Notes: generated by a model from the letters alone, not told the origin. A stretch of DNA of 64,000 nt from Clostridia bacterium (GCA_017508485.1 JAFVYV010000017.1:1-64000), one strand, 5' to 3'; shown: positions 1 through 8,599, numbered from the stretch's first letter. Numbers and translations: made by a program.

Positions 1-14
1 CCTTTATATACCAT

Positions 15-130
15 TGCGGTGACGATGGCGGTGAGGTCCCACCTGTTCCCATCTCGAACACAGAAGTTAAGCTCACTTGCGCCGACAATACTTTGCTGGT
101 GACGGCACGGGAAGATAGGTAGTTGCTGCA
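15..130 (+). rRNA. rrf: 5S ribosomal RNA
   Basis: The conserved 5S core is present: CCCATCTCGAACACAGAAG followed by TTAAGCTC, with a later GGGAAGATAGGTAG. The first nine bases (TGCGGTGAC) pair with the last nine (GTTGCTGCA), allowing wobbles, which closes helix I and sets the ends. A rho-independent terminator follows seven bases later. It is presumably the last gene of a 16S-23S-5S operon lying left of the window. Confidence 0.95.
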
Positions 131-136
131 TCCATT

Positions 137-170
137 AAAAAGAACTAATCAAACGATTAGTTCTTTTTTT
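137..170 (+). terminator. rRNA operon terminator
   Basis: AGAACTAATC and GATTAGTTCT pair around the loop AAAC, followed by a run of T. It ends the rRNA transcript. Confidence 0.9.
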
Positions 171-172
171 AT

Positions 173-213
173 GTTAAATTCGCAAATTTTAACAGCAACT
201 ACCATCTTCCCTA
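173..213. repeat. 5S-proximal repeat, copy 1
   Basis: About 40 bases beginning TTAAATTCGCAA and ending CAACTACCATCTTCCCTA recur at 3330-3370 in the same orientation. The end of the repeat is also the reverse complement of the 5S 3' arm (GGGAAGATaGGTAGTTGCTG) apart from one missing base. The function is unknown. The rest of 214-414 has a small CATCG/CGATG hairpin near 321-334 and no gene that I can support. Confidence 0.6.
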
Positions 214-414
214 CGGGAAAGAGCCACAGTTTAAAAGCGAAAATAATTGCTTTTATACTGTGTAAGCCTAAAGCGACTATAATTAGAACTTACAAATTTA
301 AAAACGAAGTTGAATTATAACATCGTGAACGATGCATTATAGTTTGTTGCACTCACGTTATAAAACTTTGTAATTGCTACGTAATTAAATGGTTTTTATT
401 AAAATTAATTAAAA

Positions 415-450
415 TTTAACAAAACTTGTCATTTGTTTAACAAATGTTGG
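415..450 (+). promoter_or_regulatory. tandem TTTAACAAA operator-like pair
   Basis: TTTAACAAAACTTGTC starts at 415 and TTTAACAAATGTTGG at 436. They are 21 bp apart, on the same face of the helix, and 18 bp upstream of the -35 box for the phosphoesterase gene. The same paired motif precedes the SGNH hydrolase gene at 43893. Confidence 0.5.
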
Positions 451-467
451 TTTTTTTTAAAAATATA

Positions 468-496
468 TTGAAAAGGTTGAGTGCTTATGTTACAAT
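468..496 (+). promoter_or_regulatory. promoter of phosphoesterase gene
   Basis: TTGAAA (468-473) and TACAAT (491-496) with a 17-bp spacer, about 75 bp before the start codon. Confidence 0.6.
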
Positions 497-573
497 AAAA
501 CATATATTTTTTTAAAGGTTTAGTTAAGAACTTTTAAAATTTATTAGGAAGAAGTTTATAAAAGGAGATAGAT

Positions 574-2586
574 ATGAGAAAGTTATTAAGCATAATTTTG
601 GTACTAATGATGATGGGCTCAATGTTAGGTTTGTTTGCTTGTAAACCAACACCACCAGATCCAGGTCCAGACACGTCAACGGTATTTGATGAAAACAATA
701 TAGTCTTCTCATTTGCTTCGCTTTCAGATGTACACTTTACTTCAGTAGGAGATTACAAGTATAATAGAGAAAAGAACGACAAGGCATATAATTATTTATT
801 AGCAGAAGCTGCTAAATTAGATGCTGACGGCCTTGATGCAATCGGTGTTGCAGGGGATATAACAAATACGGGTACAAGTGGTCAAGTTGGTTATTTAAAA
901 GAAGCATTACAAAAGTTAGAATCTACTTCAGTAGGTAAAAACTATTTTATGACTACGGGTAACCATGACGTTTGGTATCCAGAAAGTTATTATAGAGCAG
1001 ATAGTGAAGCAACGCTTGAAAACTTATATAAGAATTTAGGTGATGAATATTTCCCAGACGTTGAAAAGGATTTAACACGTGGTGGATACCGTCATATAGT
1101 GCTTGACGGCGTACATATGATATTTATGGAACCAACTGATTACGGTTATGGTCCTGACGGTAGTAATACTAAAAACCCAATTTTCTGTCCATTTAAACAA
1201 GGAGCAATAGACTGGTTAGATGAAACGTTAGAAGAAATAACTACTGAAAATCCTAATGATTTTGTATTTATTTATACTCACCCAATGATGTATGATACCG
1301 TTTACGGCAGTCAACCTGAAAACTATGAAAACGAAGTAGAAACTTCAAGATGGACTACGAAATCTTTAGCACCAGTTTTAGAAAAGTATCCACAAGCAGT
1401 AAGTTTTAGTGGACACTCACACTTCCCAATAAACGATGACCGTTCAGTATGGCAAGGTGATTATACTGCATTTGGTTGTGGCTCAGTAGTAAGTGTAGGT
1501 ACTGAATATGGTGCTATTAAGCCTTATAATTACACACCGGAAGCTTCTTCTGGTTGGCTTATTCAATTAGACGGCAATGGAAATATGAGAGCAACTCGTT
1601 TAAATTTTGCAAAAGAAGAACATTACGGTGCTCCTATTGAAATTTCACATCCAACGGCTGACAAATCACATTTAGAAAAATATAATTTTGAAAATAGAAA
1701 AGAAGAAAATAAAGCGCCAACGCTTTTAGGAGAACTTAGCGTTCAACGTTCTGAAGATAGTTTAACGAGTGCAAAACTTACTATTCCAGCAGGTGTTGAC
1801 GATAGTTTCGTTCATCATTATTTAGTAAAAGTAGAAGACGCTTTAACGGGTGCGTTAATTAGTGAAAACAAGTACGTAACTGACTATTCAGTTCACTCTA
1901 ATCCTACAGAAACTATGACCACTCCTTATGAGTGTTATATTACGGTAAATGCTGAAGAATGTAAAGTTACGACATATGCAGTAGACTGTTGGGGAGTAAA
2001 GAGTGGTGCGTTGACAACTACTATAGAAGAATCAAACGCAACTATTTTACCTGCAACAACTGATTTTAGCGCACTTAACGCAGGGGATAAAATTGGTTAT
2101 GGTGAAGCTAACGGCTTAAGCGTAAAAGGTCCTGGCATACAATATCAAGGTGGCGTAACGCTAGTATCTACTTATGGTACTGAAAGTAGTTGTGATGCAG
2201 AAATAAAACAAGATGCAAACGGAGATAAATATGCAGCGTTTAGAGTAGCAAAAGAATCAAAAACTCGTGCATTAAAATTCCGTGTAGCTGAAAGTATTGC
2301 AACTGGTGAAAGAATTAAAATTACGTTAGTATTTAGATTAACTGAAAACTTTGAACTTCAAAGTGGTCAAACAAAGTCAATTTTCTTAAGATTACAAACT
2401 CAAGGTGGTGCAAACAACAACGTATATAGTGCAATAAATAATTTAACACCAGACGCTAACGGTTGGATGACTTATGAATTTGAAATGACAACTACGGCTG
2501 ATACAACTGCATTCTTATTCTATACTTATGCAGCACAAGGTCACGGCTTTGACGTAAAATCATTTACAGTTCAAAAAGCAAATTAA
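574..2586 (+). CDS. secreted metallophosphoesterase lipoprotein
   Basis: A 670-residue calcineurin-like phosphoesterase exported as a lipoprotein. Residues 1-23 are a lipoprotein signal with lipobox LFAC (lipidated Cys23), followed by a Pro/Asp-rich linker. The metal-binding motifs appear in order: SDVHF near residue 51, GDIT near 93, GNHDVW near 129, YTHPM near 234 and GHSHF near 280. The C-terminal 140 residues form a separate module (NGWMTYE...FDVKSFTV) resembling modules in the three secreted proteins at 33577, 36544 and 44006. The substrate is unknown; a cell-surface nucleotide or phosphate ester is plausible. The start is set by AAAGGAGA eight bases upstream. Confidence 0.85.
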   Translation: MRKLLSIILVLMMMGSMLGLFACKPTPPDPGPDTSTVFDENNIVFSFASLSDVHFTSVGDYKYNREKNDKAYNYLLAEAAKLDADGLDAIGVAGDITNTGTSGQVGYLKEALQKLESTSVGKNYFMTTGNHDVWYPESYYRADSEATLENLYKNLGDEYFPDVEKDLTRGGYRHIVLDGVHMIFMEPTDYGYGPDGSNTKNPIFCPFKQGAIDWLDETLEEITTENPNDFVFIYTHPMMYDTVYGSQPENYENEVETSRWTTKSLAPVLEKYPQAVSFSGHSHFPINDDRSVWQGDYTAFGCGSVVSVGTEYGAIKPYNYTPEASSGWLIQLDGNGNMRATRLNFAKEEHYGAPIEISHPTADKSHLEKYNFENRKEENKAPTLLGELSVQRSEDSLTSAKLTIPAGVDDSFVHHYLVKVEDALTGALISENKYVTDYSVHSNPTETMTTPYECYITVNAEECKVTTYAVDCWGVKSGALTTTIEESNATILPATTDFSALNAGDKIGYGEANGLSVKGPGIQYQGGVTLVSTYGTESSCDAEIKQDANGDKYAAFRVAKESKTRALKFRVAESIATGERIKITLVFRLTENFELQSGQTKSIFLRLQTQGGANNNVYSAINNLTPDANGWMTYEFEMTTTADTTAFLFYTYAAQGHGFDVKSFTVQKAN

Positions 2587-2599
2587 CAAGTATAAAAAA

Positions 2600-2632
2600 G
2601 AAAAAAGGCATTTTATTAAATGCCTTTTTTTA
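2600..2632. terminator. bidirectional terminator
   Basis: GGCATTT and AAATGCC form a stem with A-rich sequence to the left and a T run to the right. It separates the converging phosphoesterase and XRE genes. Confidence 0.8.
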
Positions 2633-2833
2633 ATATTTTTTTCTATCAAATAGTTCATCAAGGGTTACGTCGTAAAAGTCGGCTATTTTAATTAGTGTTT
2701 CGTAATCAGGGTTAACTTTTCCGTTTTCATATCTTGTGTAATTTACCCTTGAAATACCAAGTTTAATAGCAAGGTCGGTTTGAGTTAAATTATAAGAAAG
2801 CCTAAGTTCTTTTAATTTTTTACCTAAATCCAT
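2630..2833 (-). CDS. XRE-family transcriptional regulator
   Basis: A 67-residue single-domain Cro/CI-type helix-turn-helix protein. The recognition region reads TQTDLAIKLGISRVNYTRYE, followed by the usual LIKIADFYDVTLDELF end of small XRE proteins. I start at MDLGKKLKEL (ATG at 2833) because AAGGAAA lies upstream of it; an upstream in-frame ATG lacks such a site. It is divergent from the membrane protein at 2947 and the shared spacer has repeated TGTAC boxes, so it probably represses that gene and itself. Comparable two-gene units encode phage-type or stress-type regulators; the signal is unknown. Confidence 0.85.
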   Translation of the reverse strand: MDLGKKLKELRLSYNLTQTDLAIKLGISRVNYTRYENGKVNPDYETLIKIADFYDVTLDELFDRKKY

Positions 2834-2874
2834 TGTTAATAATTTTCCTTTTTCAAAATTTACTTTTTTATTTA

Positions 2875-2936
2875 TTGACATTGTACACAATATGTACTAT
2901 AATATGTAAAAATGTACAAAATATGTACAACGCAAA
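2875..2936 (+). promoter_or_regulatory. promoter with TGTAC operator repeats
   Basis: A consensus promoter, TTGACA (2875-2880) and TATAAT (2898-2903) with a 17-bp spacer, reads toward 2947. TGTAC occurs four times in 2882-2930, inside the spacer and downstream of the -10 box, with one ATGTAA variant between. This arrangement fits binding of the divergent XRE repressor. Confidence 0.7.
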
Positions 2937-2946
2937 GGAGAAAATT

Positions 2947-3333
2947 ATGAAAAAAAGAGTTTATTATACAAAAGAAGAAAGTGAAAAATATGTAACAAGG
3001 TTTTTTGAAGGAAAAAAACTTCCTGACGGAATTTTTCTAGAGGGAAATGCAAAAGATGATATGAGGGCTTATTATTTTGTAGAAGAAGAAACTATAACCT
3101 ATGAAAAGAAAGAAGAAAGTGGGGTGAAAGTTGTACAATATCTACCAAATGATACGGGAAACAATCAAGCAAAAATGGATGAAATGTTAGAAACCGTTAA
3201 ATCAATAAAAACACATACTGGTTTTTTCTTTGTGCTTGGAGTAATTGGACTTGTTATATCATTGCTTGGTGGTTTAATGGTACTTGTAGCTGGTGGTTCT
3301 TGTATATCTGCTTGTAGTTCTTTTTTTAGTTAA
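2947..3333 (+). CDS. small membrane protein of unknown function
   Basis: A 128-residue protein I do not recognise. The first 90 residues are charged and soluble, then residues about 97-122 form a hydrophobic glycine-rich membrane segment (FFFVLGVIGLVISLLGGLMV), ending in a Cys/Ser-rich tail. The start at 2947 has AAAGGAG seven bases upstream; a longer reading from 2833 would run through the operator and has no site. It lies behind the XRE-controlled promoter, so it is probably the regulated partner of that gene. Confidence 0.65.
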   Translation: MKKRVYYTKEESEKYVTRFFEGKKLPDGIFLEGNAKDDMRAYYFVEEETITYEKKEESGVKVVQYLPNDTGNNQAKMDEMLETVKSIKTHTGFFFVLGVIGLVISLLGGLMVLVAGGSCISACSSFFS

Positions 3334-3370
3334 ATTCGCAAGTATTTAACATCAACTACCATCTTCCCTA
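3330..3370. repeat. 5S-proximal repeat, copy 2
   Basis: Direct imperfect copy of 173-213 (TTAAATTCGCAA ... CAACTACCATCTTCCCTA). It starts at the stop codon of the preceding gene. Confidence 0.6.
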
Positions 3371-3389
3371 TAAATAATTTTTTATTATA

Positions 3390-3418
3390 TTGAAAATAAA
3401 TAGTATATTTGTTATAAT
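3390..3418 (+). promoter_or_regulatory. promoter of zinc-ribbon nuclease gene
   Basis: TTGAAA (3390-3395) and TATAAT (3413-3418), spacer 17 bp, 31 bp before the TTG start. Confidence 0.65.
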
Positions 3419-3448
3419 AAAATAAAAAAGTTGCAATAAGAGGTTTTT

Positions 3449-5353
3449 TTGAAGAAAGTATATATTGTTGAACATAAAGAAATGTATGATTCATGGAACT
3501 GGGAAAAAAACAACGAATTAGGTTTTTATCCAGAAAAGATTACTATTGGGAGTGAAAAAAAAGTTTGGTGGAAATGTCCAGTATGTGGGCATGAATGGAT
3601 TACTGAACCATATCATAGGAAGGCTGGACGAAGTTGTCCTATGTGTGCAAAAGAGAAACGCCTCGAAAATTTTCAAAAGACAATTTTAAATAAAAGGGGT
3701 TCTTTGTTACAAGACAATCCAGATTTGTGTATAGAATGGGATTACGAGAAAAACATTGGTATATACCCAAGTGAAATTTCCCCAAGGGCTCCACAAATTG
3801 TTTGGTGGAAATGTTCAAAATGTGGACATGAGTGGAAAGCGAGTATATCTAATAGGAATTCTAAAAATTTTCCTACTGGTTGTCCGAGCTGTTCATTAGT
3901 TTATCAATCATCTATTCCTGAAAAAATAGTTTTATATTATGTTAGAAAAATCTTTTGCGATTCTCTTGAAAATCAAAAGCTTGGTGAAGATAATAATTTT
4001 GAACTAGATATTTATATTCCGTCTTTACAATTAGGGGTAGAATATGACGGGTCTTTATGGCACAAAGATATTGCAAGAGATTTGAATAAAGAGAAACTTT
4101 GTCAAGAAAAAGGGATACATTTAATCAGATTAAGAGAAAAAGGGTGTGAAAATATAGATAGTAAGGCTAAAATAATTAACATCCCTAAAATAAGAACGAA
4201 CTATAAACAATTGTATGAACCGTTGGTCGAACTGTTTGAGTACATTAAGCAAAAATTTGGATTAAATTTTAGAATAGTTATTGATATAGAAAAAGATATA
4301 TATGATGTTTATAAAAATATAAACTTTAACAAAGTAGAGAATTCTATTATAAATGCAGAGTTTTTTTCAGAGTGGGACTTTGAGAAAAACACAATTTTAC
4401 CAGAAAATGTTTCAATACATTCAAACAAGGTTTTTTGGTGGAAATGTAAGCATGGGCATGAGTGGAAGTCCTCAGTAAATAATAGGGCAAATGGAAACAA
4501 ATGTCCAGTTTGTTCTAATAAAAAAATCCTTAAAGGCTATAACGATTTAGCAACAACTCATCCAGAATTTTTAAAGGAATGGAATTATGAAAAGAATAAG
4601 GATATTCAACCCGACGCCATTTTTGCTGGGGCTAATAAAAAAGTCTGGTGGAAATGTGAAAAAGGACATGAATGGCAAGCATCTCCAAATACTAGGATTG
4701 GACAAAAAACAAGCTGCCCTATTTGTTCTAACCATAGAGTGCTCAAGGGATATAATGATTTAGCAACAACTCATCCTAAACTTTTAAAAGAATGGAACTA
4801 TGACAAAAACAAGGCTGTTCAACCTGACGCTCTTGTTGCAGGGTCAAATAAAAAAGTTTGGTGGATATGTAGAAAATGTGGGTATGAATGGCAAGCCCCA
4901 CCAACTGCAAGGGTTTATGCGAAAAGGGGTTGTAAAAAATGTGCGCACAGAAAAATTGGACTTATTAACGCGAAGCCTATTGCTGGTAAAAGTTTTGCGG
5001 ATTTATATCCTGAACTTTTAGTTTTATGGGACTATGAAAAAAACAAAATATCGCCATATGAAATAGCTCCATCATCAAATAAAAAAGTTTGGTGGATATG
5101 CGAAAACGGACATAGTTATCAAAGAAAAGTTATTGACCAAAAGAAACGACAAACTTGTCCGATTTGCAAGCCAAGAATGAAAAAGATAGCTTGCGTGGAA
5201 ACGGGAATTGTTTATGATAGTTTGGTAAGTGCGGCTAAGGCGTTTGGATATAAAAAATCTAACAATATATGGGCTGCTTGTAATGATAATAAAAAAACCT
5301 TTTGTGGCTATCATTGGCAATATGTGGAAGATGAAGAAGGAGCAAAGGTATGA
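3449..5353 (+). CDS. zinc-ribbon repeat protein with Vsr-like nuclease domain
   Basis: A 634-residue protein of repeated domains. Six copies of a roughly 55-residue unit (W.YEKN ... P..I......KVWWKC..GHEW......R....CP.C) match the probable zinc-ribbon family PF14311. Two lie before and four after a PD-(D/E)XK/Vsr-like nuclease domain at about 154-235 (SIPEKIV, ELDIYIP, GVEYDGSLWH, HLIRLRE). In later copies the first zinc pair is eroded (CKHGH, CEKGH, CENGH). The last 50 residues (VETGIVYDSLVSAAKAFG) resemble a NUMOD1/IENR1 DNA-binding element of homing endonucleases. TTG start with AAGAGG six bases upstream. It overlaps mazG by four bases. It is probably a selfish or defence-type DNA endonuclease; the target is unknown. 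Confidence 0.75.
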   Translation: MKKVYIVEHKEMYDSWNWEKNNELGFYPEKITIGSEKKVWWKCPVCGHEWITEPYHRKAGRSCPMCAKEKRLENFQKTILNKRGSLLQDNPDLCIEWDYEKNIGIYPSEISPRAPQIVWWKCSKCGHEWKASISNRNSKNFPTGCPSCSLVYQSSIPEKIVLYYVRKIFCDSLENQKLGEDNNFELDIYIPSLQLGVEYDGSLWHKDIARDLNKEKLCQEKGIHLIRLREKGCENIDSKAKIINIPKIRTNYKQLYEPLVELFEYIKQKFGLNFRIVIDIEKDIYDVYKNINFNKVENSIINAEFFSEWDFEKNTILPENVSIHSNKVFWWKCKHGHEWKSSVNNRANGNKCPVCSNKKILKGYNDLATTHPEFLKEWNYEKNKDIQPDAIFAGANKKVWWKCEKGHEWQASPNTRIGQKTSCPICSNHRVLKGYNDLATTHPKLLKEWNYDKNKAVQPDALVAGSNKKVWWICRKCGYEWQAPPTARVYAKRGCKKCAHRKIGLINAKPIAGKSFADLYPELLVLWDYEKNKISPYEIAPSSNKKVWWICENGHSYQRKVIDQKKRQTCPICKPRMKKIACVETGIVYDSLVSAAKAFGYKKSNNIWAACNDNKKTFCGYHWQYVEDEEGAKV

Positions 5354-5769
5354 GAGAGATTAACGGTAAAGTTTATATTGAAAAGGATAAGCACGACTTA
5401 AAGGAACTTATAGAAATTGTTTCTATCCTTCGTTCAAAAGATGGTTGTGAGTGGGACAGGGCGCAAACTTTTGAAAGTATGAAGACCTGCTTAACAAACG
5501 AATCTAACGAAGTTTTAGATGCAATTGACAATAAAGATTACGAAAACTTAAAAGAAGAGTTAGGGGACGTGCTACTTCAAGTTATTATGAACGCAGAAAT
5601 TGCAAAAGAACAACAACTTTTTGATATAAACGACGTTGTGCAAGTTTTGTGTGAAAAGTTAATTCGCCGTCATCCACACGTTTTTGGTGATGAAAAAAGA
5701 CCAACTAACGACCAAGAAGCCCTTGCTCTTTGGAAAAAGGTAAAAGAAATTGAAAAAAAGTCTAAATAA
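5350..5769 (+). CDS. mazG: MazG-like nucleotide pyrophosphohydrolase
   Basis: A 139-residue single MazG domain. It shows the all-alpha NTP-PPase signature: LRSKDGCEWDRAQTFESMKTCLTNESNEV then LKEELGDVLLQVIMNAEIA, and HPHVFGD near the end. Metal-binding acidic residues are in the ESNE and EELGD parts. It hydrolyses nucleoside triphosphates to monophosphate and pyrophosphate, typically to clear aberrant nucleotides. One MazG domain is about half the E. coli length and is common in Bacillota. The ATGA overlap with the upstream nuclease gene indicates translational coupling, although mazG may also be the older chromosomal gene. Confidence 0.9.
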   Translation: MREINGKVYIEKDKHDLKELIEIVSILRSKDGCEWDRAQTFESMKTCLTNESNEVLDAIDNKDYENLKEELGDVLLQVIMNAEIAKEQQLFDINDVVQVLCEKLIRRHPHVFGDEKRPTNDQEALALWKKVKEIEKKSK

Positions 5770-5770
5770 A

Positions 5771-5800
5771 AGCACGGAAAAAACCGTGCTTTAACTTTTA
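5771..5800 (+). terminator. terminator after mazG
   Basis: AGCACGG and CCGTGCT around AAAAAA, then TTAACTTTT. Confidence 0.75.
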
Positions 5801-5817
5801 TTAAAAGGTTTATTTAG

Positions 5818-5846
5818 TTGAAATAGATTTTATATTGTGTTAAAAT
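5818..5846 (+). promoter_or_regulatory. promoter of fumC-malic enzyme operon
   Basis: TTGAAA (5818-5823) and TAAAAT (5841-5846), spacer 17 bp. Confidence 0.65.
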
Positions 5847-5877
5847 AATAAAAAAGTTATAAACAAAGGGAAAAATT

Positions 5878-7251
5878 ATGGAATATCGCATTATGCACGA
5901 CTCTATGGGAGAAGTAAAAGTGCCAAAAGACAATTATTGGGGAGCGCAAACGCAAAGAAGTTTAGAAAATTTTGCAATAGGCACGGAAACTATGCCTGAA
6001 AGTTTAATTTACGCGCTTTCAGTAATTAAACTTGCGTCAGCAAGGGTAAACAATAAACTAAAAAATGATAAAATGACTGATGAAAAGTTAAGGACCATTG
6101 AAACGGTTATTATAGGCGATATTTTAAATGGCGAACTACTTTACACGGAATTTCCTTTATCGGTATGGCAAACGGGTAGTGGTACGCAAACTAATATGAA
6201 CGTTAACGAAGTTATTGCAAACCGTGCTAACGAACTATTAAAAAAAGAACTACTTCACCCTAACGACGATATAAATATGTCGCAAAGTTCTAACGACGTT
6301 TTCCCTTCAGCAATGCATATTTCAGCAGTTTTAGAACTTGCCGACCTTATAACTGAACTAAAAGTGTTGATAACTGCTTTTAAGAAGTTAGAAAGTCAAA
6401 ACAAAAAAGTTGTAAAAAGTGGTAGAACGCACCTTCAAGATGCAACGCCTATTAGTTTTGCGCAAGAAATTAGTGGTTGGAGAAGTTCGCTTGAAAAAGA
6501 TTTAGAACTTATTTTAGAAGCAAGAAAGCACCTACTTTCTTTAGCGATAGGTGGCACGGCAGTTGGTACTGGCTTAAACGCACCTAAAGGTTTTGACCTA
6601 GCCGTTTGCGAAGAACTTTACGCAATAACCGGTTATAAATTTAAACCTGCAAAAAACAAGTTCCACGCACTAACTTCTAAAGATGAAATGGTTTATGCGC
6701 ACGGTGCGTTAAAGGCTTTAGCCGTTGATTTAATGAAAATTGCTAACGATATAAGATGGCTAAGTAGTGGTCCAAGATGTGGCTTAGGGGAAATTTCTAT
6801 ACCAGAAAACGAACCTGGTTCTTCAATAATGCCAGGCAAGGTTAACCCTACTCAATGTGAAGCAATTTCTATGATAGCCGTACAAGTTTTAGGTAACGAC
6901 GCTACCATTGGATTTAGTGCATCACAAGGGAACTTTGAACTTAACGTGTTTATGCCTGTTATAATTTACAACTTCGTTCAGTCTGCAATTTTACTTAGCG
7001 ACGGTATGTATTCTTTTACGGAAAATTGCGTAAAAGGTATAAAAGCAAACAAAAAAAAGATGAAGGAAAACTTGACTAACTCACTTATGTTAGTAACGGC
7101 GCTTTCACCTTATATCGGGTATGAAAAGTGTGCAAAAATTGCTAAACTTGCTCACCAAAAAAACCTTTCTTTAAAGGAAGCAACCCTGTCGCTTGGCTAT
7201 TTAACGGAAGAAGAATTTGATAAATACTTTCATCCTGAGGAGATGATTTAA
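5878..7251 (+). CDS. fumC: class II fumarate hydratase
   Basis: A 457-residue soluble homotetrameric enzyme that interconverts fumarate and malate without an iron-sulphur cluster. Family marks are WQTGSGTQTNMNVNEV, NDVFPSAMH, GRTHLQDATPI and the signature GSSIMPGKVNPTQ. Length matches the family (about 460). It is followed two bases later by malic enzyme, so the pair converts fumarate through malate to pyruvate and NADH. Aspartase is the closest alternative, but WQTGSGTQTN and the absence of aspartase-specific features favour fumarase. Confidence 0.95.
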   Translation: MEYRIMHDSMGEVKVPKDNYWGAQTQRSLENFAIGTETMPESLIYALSVIKLASARVNNKLKNDKMTDEKLRTIETVIIGDILNGELLYTEFPLSVWQTGSGTQTNMNVNEVIANRANELLKKELLHPNDDINMSQSSNDVFPSAMHISAVLELADLITELKVLITAFKKLESQNKKVVKSGRTHLQDATPISFAQEISGWRSSLEKDLELILEARKHLLSLAIGGTAVGTGLNAPKGFDLAVCEELYAITGYKFKPAKNKFHALTSKDEMVYAHGALKALAVDLMKIANDIRWLSSGPRCGLGEISIPENEPGSSIMPGKVNPTQCEAISMIAVQVLGNDATIGFSASQGNFELNVFMPVIIYNFVQSAILLSDGMYSFTENCVKGIKANKKKMKENLTNSLMLVTALSPYIGYEKCAKIAKLAHQKNLSLKEATLSLGYLTEEEFDKYFHPEEMI

Positions 7252-7253
7252 TA

Positions 7254-8426
7254 ATGAACGTAAAGGAAGAATCACTAAAAAAGCATTTTGAGTGGAAGGG
7301 CAAAATTGAAGTTGTTTCAAGGGCAAAAATAAATTCAAAAGAAGACCTTTCTTTAGCATATACTCCAGGGGTTGCAGAGCCTTGCCTTGTTATAAATAAA
7401 GATGAAAGCAAGTCTTTTGAATTAACAAGAAGGGCAAACCTTGTTGCCGTTATAACCGACGGTACTGCCGTTTTAGGGCTTGGCGATATAGGTCCACTTG
7501 CAGGTATGCCCGTTATGGAAGGCAAGTGTGCGTTGTTTAAGGAATTTGCCGACGTTGATGCCTTTCCTATTTGCGTAAAGTCAAAAGACGTTGATGAAAT
7601 TGTTAGAACAATTGAACTTATTTCCGGCTCTTTTGGTGGAATAAATTTAGAAGATATTTCTGCGCCACGCTGTTTTGAAATAGAAAAAAGGTTAAAAGAA
7701 GTTTTAGACATACCAGTTTTCCACGACGACCAACACGGCACGGCGATAGTGGTGGCGGCTGCCTTAATTAACGCGTTAAAGGTGGTTAAAAAGAATATTG
7801 ATTTAGTTAAAGTTGTAATAAACGGTGCAGGGTCTGCAGGTATTGCAATTTGTAAACACCTACTTAATATCGGTGTTAAAAATATCGTAATGGTTGATAA
7901 GTTTGGCGTTATTTGTGAAAAGGACGAAAGTTTAAGTAATTCGCATAAAGAAATTGCAAAACTTACTAATAAAGAACTGCTAACTGGTAGTTTAGCAGAT
8001 GCACTAAAAGGTGCCGACGTGTTTATAGGTGTTAGCGCACCTAATATCGTGACCGAAGATATGGTTAGGTCAATGAATAGCGATGCTATCGTTTTCCCTA
8101 TGGCTAACCCTACGCCTGAAATTATGCCTGACTTAGCACTAAAGGCAGGGGCAAGAGTTGTTGGTACGGGTAGGTCAGACTTTCCTAACCAAATAAACAA
8201 CGTTTTAGCCTTTCCTGGTATTTTTAGGGGTGCGCTTGACTCAAGGGCGACCACCATTAACGAAGAAATGAAGGTTGCTTGTTCTTTTGCACTTGCTAAC
8301 TTAATTGATGAAAAAGATTTAAGAGAAGATAATATAATTCCAAACGCACTTGATAAAAGGGTGGCGGTAGAAGTTGCTAAAGCGGTAACCACCGCCGCTA
8401 AAAAAACGGGTGTAAATAGAATATAA
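7254..8426 (+). CDS. NAD-dependent malic enzyme
   Basis: A 390-residue short-form malic enzyme (oxaloacetate-decarboxylating), making pyruvate, CO2 and reduced cofactor from malate. It has LAYTPGVAEPC near residue 35, TDGTAVLGLGDIGP, the metal and substrate region ISAPRCFEIE, HDDQHGTAIV, the nucleotide-binding INGAGSAGIAI and a late GRSDFPNQINNVLAFPGIF. Length matches the bacterial short form. It is coupled to fumC with the ribosome binding site inside the fumC end. An acidic DK rather than an NADP-type basic residue after the Rossmann turn suggests NAD use, but this is inference. Confidence 0.92.
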   Translation: MNVKEESLKKHFEWKGKIEVVSRAKINSKEDLSLAYTPGVAEPCLVINKDESKSFELTRRANLVAVITDGTAVLGLGDIGPLAGMPVMEGKCALFKEFADVDAFPICVKSKDVDEIVRTIELISGSFGGINLEDISAPRCFEIEKRLKEVLDIPVFHDDQHGTAIVVAAALINALKVVKKNIDLVKVVINGAGSAGIAICKHLLNIGVKNIVMVDKFGVICEKDESLSNSHKEIAKLTNKELLTGSLADALKGADVFIGVSAPNIVTEDMVRSMNSDAIVFPMANPTPEIMPDLALKAGARVVGTGRSDFPNQINNVLAFPGIFRGALDSRATTINEEMKVACSFALANLIDEKDLREDNIIPNALDKRVAVEVAKAVTTAAKKTGVNRI

Positions 8427-8431
8427 AAAAT

Positions 8432-8468
8432 CAAAAACACTAATCTAAAAAGGTTGGTGTCTTTTGTT
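8432..8468 (+). terminator. terminator after malic enzyme
   Basis: CACTAATC and GGTTGGTG pair with wobbles around TAAAAA, followed by TCTTTTG. Confidence 0.5.
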
Positions 8469-8537
8469 AAAAAGGTGCATTTTTATTAAAAGGTAGGGGC
8501 TTTTGTTAAGAAAATCAAAAAAAATTAATTTTGGTTA

Positions 8538-8566
8538 TTGAAAAATAAAAAAGTGTAGTATATAAT
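8538..8566 (+). promoter_or_regulatory. rubrerythrin promoter
   Basis: TTGAAA (8538-8543) and TATAAT (8561-8566), spacer 17 bp, 34 bp before the start codon. Confidence 0.7.
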
Positions 8567-8599
8567 AGTGTTGTAAATTTTTTATTAAGGAGACAAATT

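Noticed and set aside
123-320. 65-residue open frame after 5S
   Set aside because: It begins inside 5S rRNA, runs through the terminator and has no ribosome binding site.
7142-8440. 432-residue open frame opposite malic enzyme
   Set aside because: Shadow of fumC and malic enzyme codons; both sense genes have full family motifs and the antisense frame has none.
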